Assembly: GCA_934465535.1 (NCBI GenBank)
Contig: CAKSKV010000002.1
Coordinates: 124,001 to 188,000, forward strand
Length of the DNA stretch: 64,000 bases
Reading direction: 5' to 3'
From: an uncultured Clostridia bacterium
GTDB taxonomy: Bacteria; Bacillota; Clostridia; Christensenellales; QALW01
A program made the position numbers and the translations under genes. Shown here one piece after another: positions 49,697 to 58,176 of this stretch (its first letter is position 1; each line of letters begins with the position of its first letter). The notes under the pieces were generated by a model. The model was not told the DNA's origin. It made no database searches and saw only the letters and a program-made list of their open reading frames with translations.

Positions 49697-51064
49697 TCAA
49701 TCCGCCAGCTCTTTATAGACATCGGCGAACATATGCACATCCTCCATAAGCTCATCCATGCTCATGCGCTCATCGGTATTATGGGCATACTCCGGCGCGC
49801 CGGGGCGGTTTACACCGAAGGCCACGCCGGTTTTGAGGGCGCGGGCATAGGTGCCGCCGCCGATGGCAATGCAGCGCGCCTCCTGTCCCGTGCGGCGTTC
49901 ATATACGCGGCTGAGCGCCTGCACAAGATAGTGCTCCTTGGGGGTGTGATGCGGCTGCTGCACATGACCCTCGCTCAAGGTATAGCCGGGGAAGGCCGCA
50001 GCCAACCCATCATGCACTGTTTTATCGCTGAAGGTAACGGGGAAGCGGATGTCCACCGTAAGGCTGAGCCTGCCGTTTTCCAGTTCAATTATGCCCAGAT
50101 TGTCGGTAAGTGCGCCGGAAACCTCATCGCAAAGCGCAAGGCCGATCCCGCTGCCGTCCGTTGTGCGGCACAGCTTTTCGTATATATCTTTGGCTGCGGC
50201 GGGCAGCTCGCCGTCCATGGGCAGGCGGGAAATAAGCTCAAGCAGCGGCCATATGGCGTTTTTGCCCTCCTGCGGCGTGGAGGCATGAGCCGGAACTCCC
50301 TTGCTTGTAATGGTAACCGTGTCCTTCTGCACGGTATAGGAAATGCCGTTTGAGTGGCAATCGTATTCAAGCAGCGCAAAGGCCAGCTTATCCATATTGC
50401 CCTTTATCACTGCCTTGGCCTCCGGCGCCACAACATTGGGACGATCGCCGCCGTGAATACTCACCTCATAGCTGCCGCAGTTGATATCGCGGCTGAGCGT
50501 GCACTGATATATTCCCTTTTCGGTGTTTATTATCGGATAATCCGCATCCGGGGAAAAGCCCACCTCCGGCAGACCCACATGGGCTGAATAGTAATCTATG
50601 CAGCCCCAGCCGCTTTCCTCATTGCAGCCGAATATCAGCCGGATGTTCTTTTTAGGCTGCGCACCGGACTGCGCATAGGCCGCCAAAGCATATACCGAAG
50701 CCACCAGCGGCCCCTTGTCGTCGCATACTCCGCGAGCCCATACAACGCCGTTTTTTTCATACGCGTCAAAGGGCGGATAGGACCAGCCCTTTCCGCAGGG
50801 TACAACATCAAGGTGCGTAAGCACGCCTATCTGTTCCCCGGTGCAGCCCGGTATTTCGGCATAGCCTGCATAGCCGTCCACATTCACCGCATGCAGCCCC
50901 AGCTTTCTGCACATCTCCAGCGCCGTATCCAGCGCCCTTCTTACCTCGCTGCCGAAGGGCGCGCCGGGCTGCGGCTCCCCCTCAACGGAGGGTATCCTGA
51001 GCAATGTCTTAAGGTCGGACACCATAGCGTCCCTGTGCTCATCAATATATTTATGCATATCCAT
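49697..51064 (-). CDS. pepV: M20-family dipeptidase, PepV-like
   Basis: A 455-residue zinc peptidase that splits dipeptides in the cytoplasm. Metal and active-site blocks are THLDVVPCGKGW, RGVCDDKGPLVASVYAL, FGCNEESGWGC and FSPDADYP; the C-terminal IGGGTYARAL and HNTDERMSMDEL fit the PepV/Sapep group with its inserted lid domain. The length is normal. Start ATG at 51064 with AAAGGAT. Confidence 0.93.
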   Translation of the reverse strand: MDMHKYIDEHRDAMVSDLKTLLRIPSVEGEPQPGAPFGSEVRRALDTALEMCRKLGLHAVNVDGYAGYAEIPGCTGEQIGVLTHLDVVPCGKGWSYPPFDAYEKNGVVWARGVCDDKGPLVASVYALAAYAQSGAQPKKNIRLIFGCNEESGWGCIDYYSAHVGLPEVGFSPDADYPIINTEKGIYQCTLSRDINCGSYEVSIHGGDRPNVVAPEAKAVIKGNMDKLAFALLEYDCHSNGISYTVQKDTVTITSKGVPAHASTPQEGKNAIWPLLELISRLPMDGELPAAAKDIYEKLCRTTDGSGIGLALCDEVSGALTDNLGIIELENGRLSLTVDIRFPVTFSDKTVHDGLAAAFPGYTLSEGHVQQPHHTPKEHYLVQALSRVYERRTGQEARCIAIGGGTYARALKTGVAFGVNRPGAPEYAHNTDERMSMDELMEDVHMFADVYKELAD

Positions 51065-51125
51065 AATATTATCCTTTCCGGCGTTTCCGCCATAGAAGCC
51101 CTCCGTTTTTTGTGCGTAAGGGCTG

Positions 51126-51767
51126 TTATTTGCTGTCGTTTTCTTCCCGCAGGCTCAGGCGCGCAGAAAAATCCGCAAGCGCCGCAAGCGCTTCTTCGCG
51201 TCCGTCCGCCTTTTCCAAAACAGCCAGGCATATATACCTGTTGTTTTCCGCGGTGCCGTCCTTATACCCCCAAAAGGCATCCCCCATGCCGGTTAAATCT
51301 ATGCCGTCTATAAGTATGCCGTAGCAGACGCCGTCAATGCAGATAAGCCCCTCCTCCTGCGGGGTGAGGGGCGTGCGGTCCAGCCGCGCCAGCCTTCCCT
51401 GCGCAGCCAGCAGCGCAAGGTCGTCATCCCGCAGTATAAGCACATCCGCGCCCTGACGCACCAGCTCGTCCTCCAGCGCCTGCCCTTCGTTTCCGGGCAG
51501 GGCAAAGGCATCGGTGTTCTGCCGGCTTACAAAGGCGGCATGGGTATTATCGCCGAACTGCGCGCATATTCTGTCATATGAGCCCAGCGTGGCGCCGGCC
51601 GTATCCACAAAGCACACCGTCAGCTTTTCCGCGGTGGGCGCCGCCTGTATAAAGTAGTATACCGACTCGGTAATCAGCAGCATTACCGCCAGCGTCACAA
51701 TATAAAGCGCCTTATGCGCACCCAGCGGCCGCAGCCGATTTCTTGTTTCCGCCTTCAATTTCCGCAC
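51126..51767 (-). CDS. Membrane-anchored protein of unknown function
   Basis: A 213-residue protein with one N-terminal membrane helix (about residues 20-42) and an extracellular domain of mixed alpha/beta character (LTVCFVDTAGATLGSYDRIC, GADVLILRDDDLALLAAQG). The fold looks like half of a periplasmic-binding-type domain, but I do not recognise a family. It shares layout with the gene at 51898-52560, suggesting distant paralogy: both have VLIL/ILLLD strands followed by a GRLARL/GGYLKPM turn. Third gene of a three-gene cluster. Confidence 0.7.
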   Translation of the reverse strand: MRKLKAETRNRLRPLGAHKALYIVTLAVMLLITESVYYFIQAAPTAEKLTVCFVDTAGATLGSYDRICAQFGDNTHAAFVSRQNTDAFALPGNEGQALEDELVRQGADVLILRDDDLALLAAQGRLARLDRTPLTPQEEGLICIDGVCYGILIDGIDLTGMGDAFWGYKDGTAENNRYICLAVLEKADGREEALAALADFSARLSLREENDSK

Positions 51768-51838
51768 CTTTCATTTTTGTCCGCCGCGCGTCCCTCTGCC
51801 CGTCTTTGGCGCCTGTATTTTACGCGCGATTCTTTATG

Positions 51839-51876
51839 TTCCGCCTGCCGGGGTGGGCGGGCGGGGGCAGGCGGAA
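51839..51876 (+). repeat. Hairpin with G-quadruplex-type loop, copy B
   Basis: A perfect 11-bp stem (TTCCGCCTGCC with GGCAGGCGGAA) encloses a 16-base loop, GGGGTGGGCGGGCGGG, on the plus strand. It lies in the 130-base gap between two membrane-protein genes. Confidence 0.75.
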
Positions 51877-51897
51877 CCGCCGTATGCGGCAGCCTGT

Positions 51898-52560
51898 TTA
51901 TTTTTCCCTATCGTCGCTTTTGGGCAGCGCCGTCGCCCCGGAGAGAATTTCATATGCCAGCTTCTCTCCCTGCTCGGAGGCGCGCACATACAGGCACATT
52001 ATCACTTGGGATGATGCCGCAGTGCTGCATATACTGTTATCCGGCAGCGCGCTGCCCGGGAATTCCAGCCCCCGGAACATCATCTGCTGCACCTCGTAGC
52101 CGTATATCCGCCCATCGCTTGTTTTTGTCCGCTCCGAAAGCGCCTCCACCGGCTCCATGGGCTTCAGATAGCCGCCCGTCAGCAAAAACTCGTATCTTTC
52201 CCTGTCCAGCAGCAGTATATCGCACTCATTTGCCGCCATGCGGGTGGTTATAATCTGCCAACCGCTCTGCGCGCCCGACTGCACCGTCCCGCCGGCTCCC
52301 ATTCCGCCGCCCTGCACCGAAATATCAAAGCACTGCACCTCCAGATGCTCTATCTCCGGGTGCGCCTCCTTCAGGCTCTGCTGCCACGCGGAGGCCCTGC
52401 CGCCGGGGACATTTGTTCTGTAAAAGAATATAATGGCGTGATTGTCCCCTATGCGGGTTGCTCTGCGGTTATATATAAGCTCGGTCAGCGCCGTCGTTGC
52501 CACAAGCAGCACGGCAAGCACAACCGCCGCCTTTTTCAGATACGGTATATATTTTTTCAA
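51898..52560 (-). CDS. Membrane-anchored protein of unknown function
   Basis: A 220-residue protein with an N-terminal membrane helix (about 10-30) and an extracellular domain (HAIIFFYRTNVPGGRASAW, ECDILLLDRERYEFLLTGGY, EALSERTKTSDGRIYGYEV). The arrangement is similar to a solute-binding protein fragment, but with no transporter nearby. It lies 25 bases after the Pro/Thr-linker protein gene and is probably in one operon with it. Confidence 0.7.
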   Translation of the reverse strand: MKKYIPYLKKAAVVLAVLLVATTALTELIYNRRATRIGDNHAIIFFYRTNVPGGRASAWQQSLKEAHPEIEHLEVQCFDISVQGGGMGAGGTVQSGAQSGWQIITTRMAANECDILLLDRERYEFLLTGGYLKPMEPVEALSERTKTSDGRIYGYEVQQMMFRGLEFPGSALPDNSICSTAASSQVIMCLYVRASEQGEKLAYEILSGATALPKSDDREK

Positions 52561-52585
52561 TACCCTTTCCTCCGCGCCGCAAGCA

Positions 52586-53296
52586 TCAATGCTGATACCG
52601 GCTCTTTTCCAAAAGCCCCAGCGGCTTTGCCTGAAGCGTCAGCTCGCAGGTACCGCTCTGCGCGGTTATGCCGCTTGCGCCCGTGCCCTCGCCGTCGATG
52701 TACGCCTTCTGCCCCGCCCAGGTTATATGCAGGTTCTGCGCCGCATCCACGCGCAGGTTCACCTCGGAAAGCTCATCTATGGCCTTGGGCTCGCCTCCCG
52801 GCAAAAGGAAGCTCTTAAGGCGTATTGTGACCTCCGCCGTATCAAAGCGGTACACCTTGCTGTTGCCGCGGTAGTCCGTTAAAAACACCAGCATTTTCAC
52901 ATCGGTATAGTCGGTATCGTCCTGCTCCAAAACGGAATACTCCTCGTCAAACACCGGGTCCTCTTCCCGCATTTCGCCGCTGTCCACCGTAAGATGCACC
53001 GCAAACACCTTGTCCGCAGGCACCGTCAGGGTTTCAAGGGCAATATCCGAGGTCGGACCCGGCTCCGCCCCCGGGGTATCGGAGGGCGCAGGCGTGCTTT
53101 GCTGCTGTGTATTTTCCGGCGCCTTCGTGCTTTGATATGTGGGCGCAGGCGTGGCGCTCTGCGCCGGCTCCGGGCTGCCCGTAAACCTTATGACAATGGC
53201 GATTATTGCTATCAGCAGCGCAATACCGCCCGCGGCAAGCAGTATATATGCCGCCGCATTGGTGTTTTTCTTCTTTGATGAACCTCTGTCAGCCAT
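52586..53296 (-). CDS. Membrane-anchored protein with Pro/Thr/Ser linker
   Basis: A 236-residue protein: a short basic N-terminus, a membrane helix (about 15-38), a Pro/Ser/Thr/Gln linker of about 50 residues (PAPTYQSTKAPENTQQQSTP) and a C-terminal beta-rich domain with acidic patches (EYSVLEQDDTDYTDVKMLVF). The linker suggests that it crosses the cell wall. The ATG at 53296 has AAAGGAG; an in-frame ATG upstream is unsupported. First gene of a three-gene cluster; function unknown. Confidence 0.72.
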   Translation of the reverse strand: MADRGSSKKKNTNAAAYILLAAGGIALLIAIIAIVIRFTGSPEPAQSATPAPTYQSTKAPENTQQQSTPAPSDTPGAEPGPTSDIALETLTVPADKVFAVHLTVDSGEMREEDPVFDEEYSVLEQDDTDYTDVKMLVFLTDYRGNSKVYRFDTAEVTIRLKSFLLPGGEPKAIDELSEVNLRVDAAQNLHITWAGQKAYIDGEGTGASGITAQSGTCELTLQAKPLGLLEKSRYQH

Positions 53297-53425
53297 AGTC
53301 GCATTCTCCTTTTTCCGATGCGGCCGCATGTTCTTGCGCCGCCGCTTTTTTCGTTATTCCTTTATGCGGAGGCTCCGCCCGCCGCAGGCATACCCCTGCG
53401 CGTGCATCCCCGCCTTTGTATCATT

Positions 53426-53453
53426 ATTATACAGTATTTTTCCCCCGTTGCAA
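53426..53453 (-). promoter_or_regulatory. Promoter of the three-gene membrane-protein cluster
   Basis: TTGCAA-16-TATAAT on the minus strand, divergent from the lipoprotein promoter at 53495. Confidence 0.65.
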
Positions 53454-53494
53454 AGCAATAAAATAATAACTTTTTGCAAACAGCCCCCGCCCGA

Positions 53495-53523
53495 TTGTTT
53501 TCTGCACGAATTTATAGTATAAT
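53495..53523 (+). promoter_or_regulatory. Promoter of the PsbP/DcrB-like lipoprotein gene
   Basis: TTGTTT-17-TATAAT on the plus strand, 76 bases before the start codon. Confidence 0.65.
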
Positions 53524-53598
53524 ATCGCCGTAAAATACGCTTCCGGCTTTACCGGATACCGCGGCGCGGCATTGCCGGCAGCCGTTTTTGGAGGAAGA

Positions 53599-54195
53599 AT
53601 GAAAAAAATCTTTTTATCCCTGCTGGTAAGCGCCCTGCTTGCCCTCTGCTGTGTTTTTGCCGGATGCAGCACAGCGCCCGATATTGCGGAATTTCCGGTG
53701 CAGCGCACCCTTAATCCCGAAAGCGGGCTGCGAACCTTCAGCACCGAGGACGGCCTTATAACCCTTAAATATCCCCACACCTGGTACGCCGTTTCCGATA
53801 TGCAGTCCCTTGCGCGCTTCGCCTCCCCCCTTACCGACACCACCCCGGATTACCGGGAATATGTTGTTATAGGCTTTGAGCTGAACAACTCGGGGCGCAC
53901 CGCCGCCGAAACGGCCGACGCCGCCTTCAGCGAGATGCAAACCCGCTTCCCCGCGCTTGAGCTTACGCAGAGCACCACGGAAACGGTAGCGGGCCGCACC
54001 ATGGAAAAACGGGTGTTCGGCGGCCATATCAAGGCGGACGGCACCGCCTCCGAGGGCGATTATTTCTGGATTCAGTATTTCTTTGTTTCGGGCGGGCTTT
54101 CTTACAGCATAACCTTTGCCGGAACCCGGCAGACCGAATCCGCCTACCTGCCGGTATTTGAGCAGATGCTTTCCTCCATGACGCTGGATGTATAA
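53599..54195 (+). CDS. Lipoprotein with a DcrB/PsbP-like domain
   Basis: A 198-residue exported lipoprotein. The lipobox is CVFAGC (Cys about 22). The domain (FSTEDGLITLKYPHTWYAVSD, then LSYSITFAGTRQ and VFEQMLSSMTL) resembles the small DcrB/PsbP-like fold found in many bacterial lipoproteins of unknown function. The start at 53599 has GGAGGAAG; an in-frame ATG upstream is ignored because the signal peptide starts here. Confidence 0.78.
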   Translation: MKKIFLSLLVSALLALCCVFAGCSTAPDIAEFPVQRTLNPESGLRTFSTEDGLITLKYPHTWYAVSDMQSLARFASPLTDTTPDYREYVVIGFELNNSGRTAAETADAAFSEMQTRFPALELTQSTTETVAGRTMEKRVFGGHIKADGTASEGDYFWIQYFFVSGGLSYSITFAGTRQTESAYLPVFEQMLSSMTLDV

Positions 54196-54334
54196 ACCGC
54201 AGTCATAGCCGTGACCCACAGCATAAATTTCCGTTTCTTTGATGCCTTGCGACCGTTATTAAAAGAGCCGGAGAAATATAAATAGGGCAACGCCCGTTTG
54301 CACATTCACATAAAGCCGTATGCTAAGAATATGA

Positions 54335-54368
54335 TAAAAAGGAGCCTCGCGGAAGGCTCCTTAATTTT
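54335..54368. terminator. Bidirectional terminator between lipoprotein genes
   Basis: AGGAGCCT/AGGCTCCT hairpin with TTTTTA on the minus strand and TTAATTTTTTT on the plus strand, between convergent genes. Confidence 0.85.
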
Positions 54369-54384
54369 TTTGATGCTATGTACT

Positions 54385-55542
54385 CTATACGCCGTACTGC
54401 ACGCACACACGCTCCAGCGTTTTTTCGTCAATACGGTATATGCGGCTTTTTTCCGCTGCCGATATATAATATATGTATCCGTCCAGCACATATGTGCGCC
54501 CCTCTACCGGCACCGCAGCGCTTACCAGCTCGGTTGCGCCGTCGCTTATGCGGCTGCGGTACAAAAAGCTGTTGTCAGAAGCATTTATAAAATATATGTA
54601 CTCCTCGGTTTTTACCGGATCCTTGCAGTAATAATCGTTCAGGCGGCGCTTTTCCCCGTTTGCCATGTTGTGCTCCGTAAGCCCCGGAGAAGCCTCTCCC
54701 CCGGCGCAGTAGGCAAGGCGGGTTTTATCATCCACCAGATAATAATCGTATTGCGTAAATATCATTTTTTCCGATTTGCCGCTGCGGCAATCCAGCCTGT
54801 ACAGCACGGAATCCGCGCTTGACAGATAGTATATGCTTTCCTCGCCCCTGCCCATAACGGCACATTCGTAATCGGCTATCACCTTTTTGTCGCTGCCGTC
54901 CGGCTTCATGCTTTCAAAGGAGGCCTCGCCGCCGGCGGCATCGGCAAAGGTGCACCACAGGCGCCCGCGGGCATATACCACCTCGCTCGGCGCACGCTCA
55001 TCCACCACTCGGCGGCTGCCGCCGCGGGAATCGGTGCGCACAAAGCCGTCCGCCGCCTGATAATACAGATAGCCGTAATAATACTGAAACGCGCCCTTTT
55101 CCATTGTGTCAATGCGCTTAAGCTCGGAGCCGTCCAGCCCGCATACGCCCACGGAATAGGTGTTGTCGCTTGTAAGCCACACAAGAAAAATATCGTTTCC
55201 CGCCAGCTGATAGCCCGCCACGCACGCGGGAACTATAACCTCGCGGTTTGTGCCGTCGCTGTTCATACGGCAAAGCGCACCCTGACGGACGCTGAACTCC
55301 GCGCCCTTGCCCGGAGTGCTGCCGATGCCGTTTATATAATATATGTATTCCCCTATTGCCGTAACGGCCCGCGCCGAGCCCTCCACAAGCGCGCCCTCCC
55401 GGGCGCAGCCGCTTGCCGCAAGCAGCATTATAAGCGCCGCCGCTGCCGCAAAAACGCGCAGAAAGCGGGATTTATATGCGTTTTTTAACAAAATATGCGT
55501 CTTTTTTTGTTTTTCGCGTTTTACGGGATCAATCCTTTGCAA
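54385..55542 (-). CDS. DUF5050-type beta-propeller lipoprotein (paralogue 3)
   Basis: A 385-residue exported lipoprotein. The lipobox is LAASGC (about residue 46). The rest is built of repeated propeller-like strands with DGYIYYIS, GEYIYYINGI and CRMNSDGTN phrases typical of DUF5050 proteins. The start is TTG at 55542, overlapping the end of paralogue 2, with GAGGT upstream; an internal TTG (at LKNAYKSRF) is a possible alternative. Last gene of a three-paralogue operon. The function of the family is unknown; binding of a cell-wall or sugar ligand is plausible. Confidence 0.85.
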   Translation of the reverse strand: MQRIDPVKREKQKKTHILLKNAYKSRFLRVFAAAAALIMLLAASGCAREGALVEGSARAVTAIGEYIYYINGIGSTPGKGAEFSVRQGALCRMNSDGTNREVIVPACVAGYQLAGNDIFLVWLTSDNTYSVGVCGLDGSELKRIDTMEKGAFQYYYGYLYYQAADGFVRTDSRGGSRRVVDERAPSEVVYARGRLWCTFADAAGGEASFESMKPDGSDKKVIADYECAVMGRGEESIYYLSSADSVLYRLDCRSGKSEKMIFTQYDYYLVDDKTRLAYCAGGEASPGLTEHNMANGEKRRLNDYYCKDPVKTEEYIYFINASDNSFLYRSRISDGATELVSAAVPVEGRTYVLDGYIYYISAAEKSRIYRIDEKTLERVCVQYGV

Positions 55543-56632
55543 GGTTCTTTACCTCTCCGCTTTCCGTATCCACGGTGTACACCGTGGCGTCGCTCCTGTC
55601 AAAAAGGAACAGCTTTTTATCCACTATGTCCATATAATAGTCCGGATCGGTGGTGCCGGGGCCGTTAAGCGCCGAAACATCGGCTATCTTCTTTTTGTTA
55701 TTGCCGTTATAGTCCACCTCGTATATTGCGCCCTCGCTGTTCTTGCAGTAATACACGCGGTCGCTTCCCATGGCATATGCCGTTACGGCCTCCCCGCTGT
55801 CTATCTGTATGCGCTTGGAGCCGTCAAGATGCATTATATAAAACGCGGTCTTTTCCTCGGAATATGCGGCAATGGCGTTGTTCTGCGCGGAGAAAAGCAT
55901 GGTTTTATATTTGGATGCCGACAAAAAGCTTTCCTCACCCGTGCTCATATCGTGGCATGTGAGCTTCTCATCATCCTTTATATAATAAAGCTTGCTGCCC
56001 TTTACGCCCTTTATGCGTCCGTTGCGCGAGGTGATCTGCTCCGGCTCGCCGCCGTTCCAATCCACCGCCATAATGCCCGCCTTGCGGGAGGAATAATAGT
56101 ACAGCCTGTCGGCTCCATAAAGCTGGGCAACATCCTCAACATCGTTTATGCGCCACGATTTACGATCGGCAAAGCTGTATACCAGCACGGAGTTTTTCAT
56201 CTCCGCCGCCACGCCGTAATCGGAAAAAGCATAATAGCCGGTGTTTTCAAACTTGATTATTTCCCTTTCCATGCCGCCGTTTATGGATATTTCATATACG
56301 GCAAGCCTGTCGGCGGAAACCGGCGAAAGCAGATACAGATATTCGCCATGCACATATATGGCATAGGTCTTTTTGGTGCTGAGCCGCTGCTTTTCCGTGC
56401 CGTCCGCCTTCATGCGGAACACCGCCGCCTGATCGCTGCCCGAGAGCGCGTCGGAAAGCATTGTGGGCATGGAGCCGTTTATATAGTATATATAATCTCC
56501 CTGCCTGAGTGCAATGCCGTCGTTGCTTACCACCTCGCCGTCGGGCTGTCCGCCCTCCAGGCTGTAGCCGCAGCCGGTCAGCAGACAAACGCACAGCAGC
56601 GTCGCTGCAAGGATCAATGTTGTTTTTTTCAT
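55529..56632 (-). CDS. DUF5050-type beta-propeller lipoprotein (paralogue 2)
   Basis: A 367-residue lipoprotein with lipobox LLTGC (Cys about 21) and the same repeated pattern as its neighbours (QGDYIYYINGSMP, FRMKADGTEKQRL, VYEVDYNGNNKKKI). It follows paralogue 1 by 47 bases and overlaps paralogue 3 by 14. Sequence is well diverged from both, so the duplication is old. Confidence 0.87.
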   Translation of the reverse strand: MKKTTLILAATLLCVCLLTGCGYSLEGGQPDGEVVSNDGIALRQGDYIYYINGSMPTMLSDALSGSDQAAVFRMKADGTEKQRLSTKKTYAIYVHGEYLYLLSPVSADRLAVYEISINGGMEREIIKFENTGYYAFSDYGVAAEMKNSVLVYSFADRKSWRINDVEDVAQLYGADRLYYYSSRKAGIMAVDWNGGEPEQITSRNGRIKGVKGSKLYYIKDDEKLTCHDMSTGEESFLSASKYKTMLFSAQNNAIAAYSEEKTAFYIMHLDGSKRIQIDSGEAVTAYAMGSDRVYYCKNSEGAIYEVDYNGNNKKKIADVSALNGPGTTDPDYYMDIVDKKLFLFDRSDATVYTVDTESGEVKNLAKD

Positions 56633-56679
56633 GTTTTCTCTCCCATCCCGCCGCTTTGCGGCGATTTTGTTATGTTTCG

Positions 56680-57804
56680 TCAGGCCATAAACTCATATTC
56701 CACGCAGGTGCTTTTGAAATCCGCAAGGGACAGCCGGTATATGCGGCTTTCATCGTCATCATTAAAATAATAAAGATATCCGTCCGCTATGTCGGGGGGC
56801 TGCGCGCTGCTTATCATATCGCTGCACACACATTCTCTTTTTTCTCCGTCAAGGCTCACCCGCCAGAGCGAATAAAGCTCGGAATCGTTTATATAATACA
56901 GCCATCCGTCATAATAAACCATGCACTCGGCGCGGTCGGGGGCCAGCAGCTTTCTCGTGCCCGATGCGGTATCTATGCGGTAAACGCCTCCGCCGTCGGT
57001 ATCGTTTACATAGGAGGCAAAAATATAATCGGTTTCTTGGGAAAAGCAGTATTCATCGTACCCGAGGTGTGCAACCGAGGAAGAGCTGCCGTTTTCATAT
57101 GCATAGCAATTGCCGCTTGAAAACAAATAATAATACACCCGCCCGCCCGAAGCGCCCACCACATAGCCGGGATCGCGTGAAACGGTTTCCGGCTCGGCGC
57201 CGTCCTTGGCTATCCTGCATACGCTGCCGTATTCGTCGTTATCATAAGCGGTATAATATATGTAATCTCCCGCCGCCTTTATGTTGCACACGCGGGACTG
57301 TGTAAGCCTTGTTTCCTTTTCGTCCTCTCTTTTGTAAAGGCTGCCGCCGCGTATGTAATACACGGCCTCCTGCGTAAACTCGCAGCCCCCGCCGGAATAT
57401 ATATCGTCAATGCCGCAAAGCCGCCTGCGCCCGGTGCCGTCGGTGTTTATGCAGTAAAGCGCATAGGAGGAGCCTTCCCTTGCCGCATAGCGTATAAGGC
57501 CTTCGGATATATAAAAAAGCGAAACCTCATCCTCGCACAGCAGCTCGCGCTGCGTGCCGTCCCTGCGCATACGGCATATGGCTCCGCGGTATTGATGCAG
57601 CCGCAGCCCCTCCCCGCGCATGTAGTTATCGCCGTTAAGATAATATACCCAGTCGCCCTGTATAACGGCCGTTCCGCCCTGCGATTCCACCGGCGCGTCG
57701 GGCTGTGCGCCCTGAAGGCGATGCTGTTTTACGCCGGTGCAGCCCGCAAACAGGCAAAGCACCACCGCAAGGACGCATACCGCTTTTTTCCGTATCAGTG
57801 CCAA
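56680..57804 (-). CDS. DUF5050-type beta-propeller lipoprotein (paralogue 1)
   Basis: A 374-residue lipoprotein with lipobox LFAGC (Cys about 21) and propeller strands (QGDWVYYLNGDN, CRMRRDGTQRELL, GDYIYYTAYDNDEY, DGWLYYINDSELY). First of three DUF5050-like genes. It has a consensus promoter. Together the three may form a set of surface sensors or carbohydrate-binding proteins, but this is not shown. Confidence 0.87.
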   Translation of the reverse strand: MALIRKKAVCVLAVVLCLFAGCTGVKQHRLQGAQPDAPVESQGGTAVIQGDWVYYLNGDNYMRGEGLRLHQYRGAICRMRRDGTQRELLCEDEVSLFYISEGLIRYAAREGSSYALYCINTDGTGRRRLCGIDDIYSGGGCEFTQEAVYYIRGGSLYKREDEKETRLTQSRVCNIKAAGDYIYYTAYDNDEYGSVCRIAKDGAEPETVSRDPGYVVGASGGRVYYYLFSSGNCYAYENGSSSSVAHLGYDEYCFSQETDYIFASYVNDTDGGGVYRIDTASGTRKLLAPDRAECMVYYDGWLYYINDSELYSLWRVSLDGEKRECVCSDMISSAQPPDIADGYLYYFNDDDESRIYRLSLADFKSTCVEYEFMA

Positions 57805-57917
57805 AGTGTTTTCTCCCGAAGGTATAAATTATGTTTTCCGAAAAGCCGCAGGCGCACAAGCGGCGGCAAAAAGCCGAAAATCCGCCCGCACCCTAACGGC
57901 GGGAATGCTTATTCTAT

Positions 57918-57946
57918 ATTATATATTAAATGCCCGCATATTTCAA
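57918..57946 (-). promoter_or_regulatory. Promoter of the DUF5050 lipoprotein operon
   Basis: TTGAAA-17-TATAAT on the minus strand, about 115 bases before paralogue 1. Confidence 0.8.
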
Positions 57947-58055
57947 TGCCCGCAGGCGATAATTTTTTGAAATTTAATTTTTCAAACAGTGTCCTTTGCG
58001 GCTGCTCCCGCGCCGCTGCTGAAAAGACTCTTATCAGCCGGACACGCAGCACCCT

Positions 58056-58102
58056 CGCGGGCTTTGCACCGGGGCGGGTGGGCGGGAGGGGCAAAGCCCG
58101 CG
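58056..58102 (+). repeat. Hairpin with G-quadruplex-type loop, copy C
   Basis: A perfect 12-bp stem (CGCGGGCTTTGC with GCAAAGCCCGCG) encloses GGGGCGGGTGGGCGGGAGGGG on the plus strand: five G-runs with single-base spacers. It lies 75 bases before the start codon of a small gene. Confidence 0.78.
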
Positions 58103-58176
58103 TATATTTACGCTTACGCGCGCATATGCTTAAGCGCAGAAGCATTTCTGAAAAAATGCAATCGGAGGAATATTTT

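Larger units (their letters stand above)
57805..58176. other. Divergent intergenic region
   Basis: About 370 bases holding the promoter of the DUF5050 operon (57918-57946) and, to the right, a G-rich-loop hairpin (58056-58102) in the likely leader of a small plus-strand gene. No clear plus-strand promoter was found for that gene. Confidence 0.65.
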
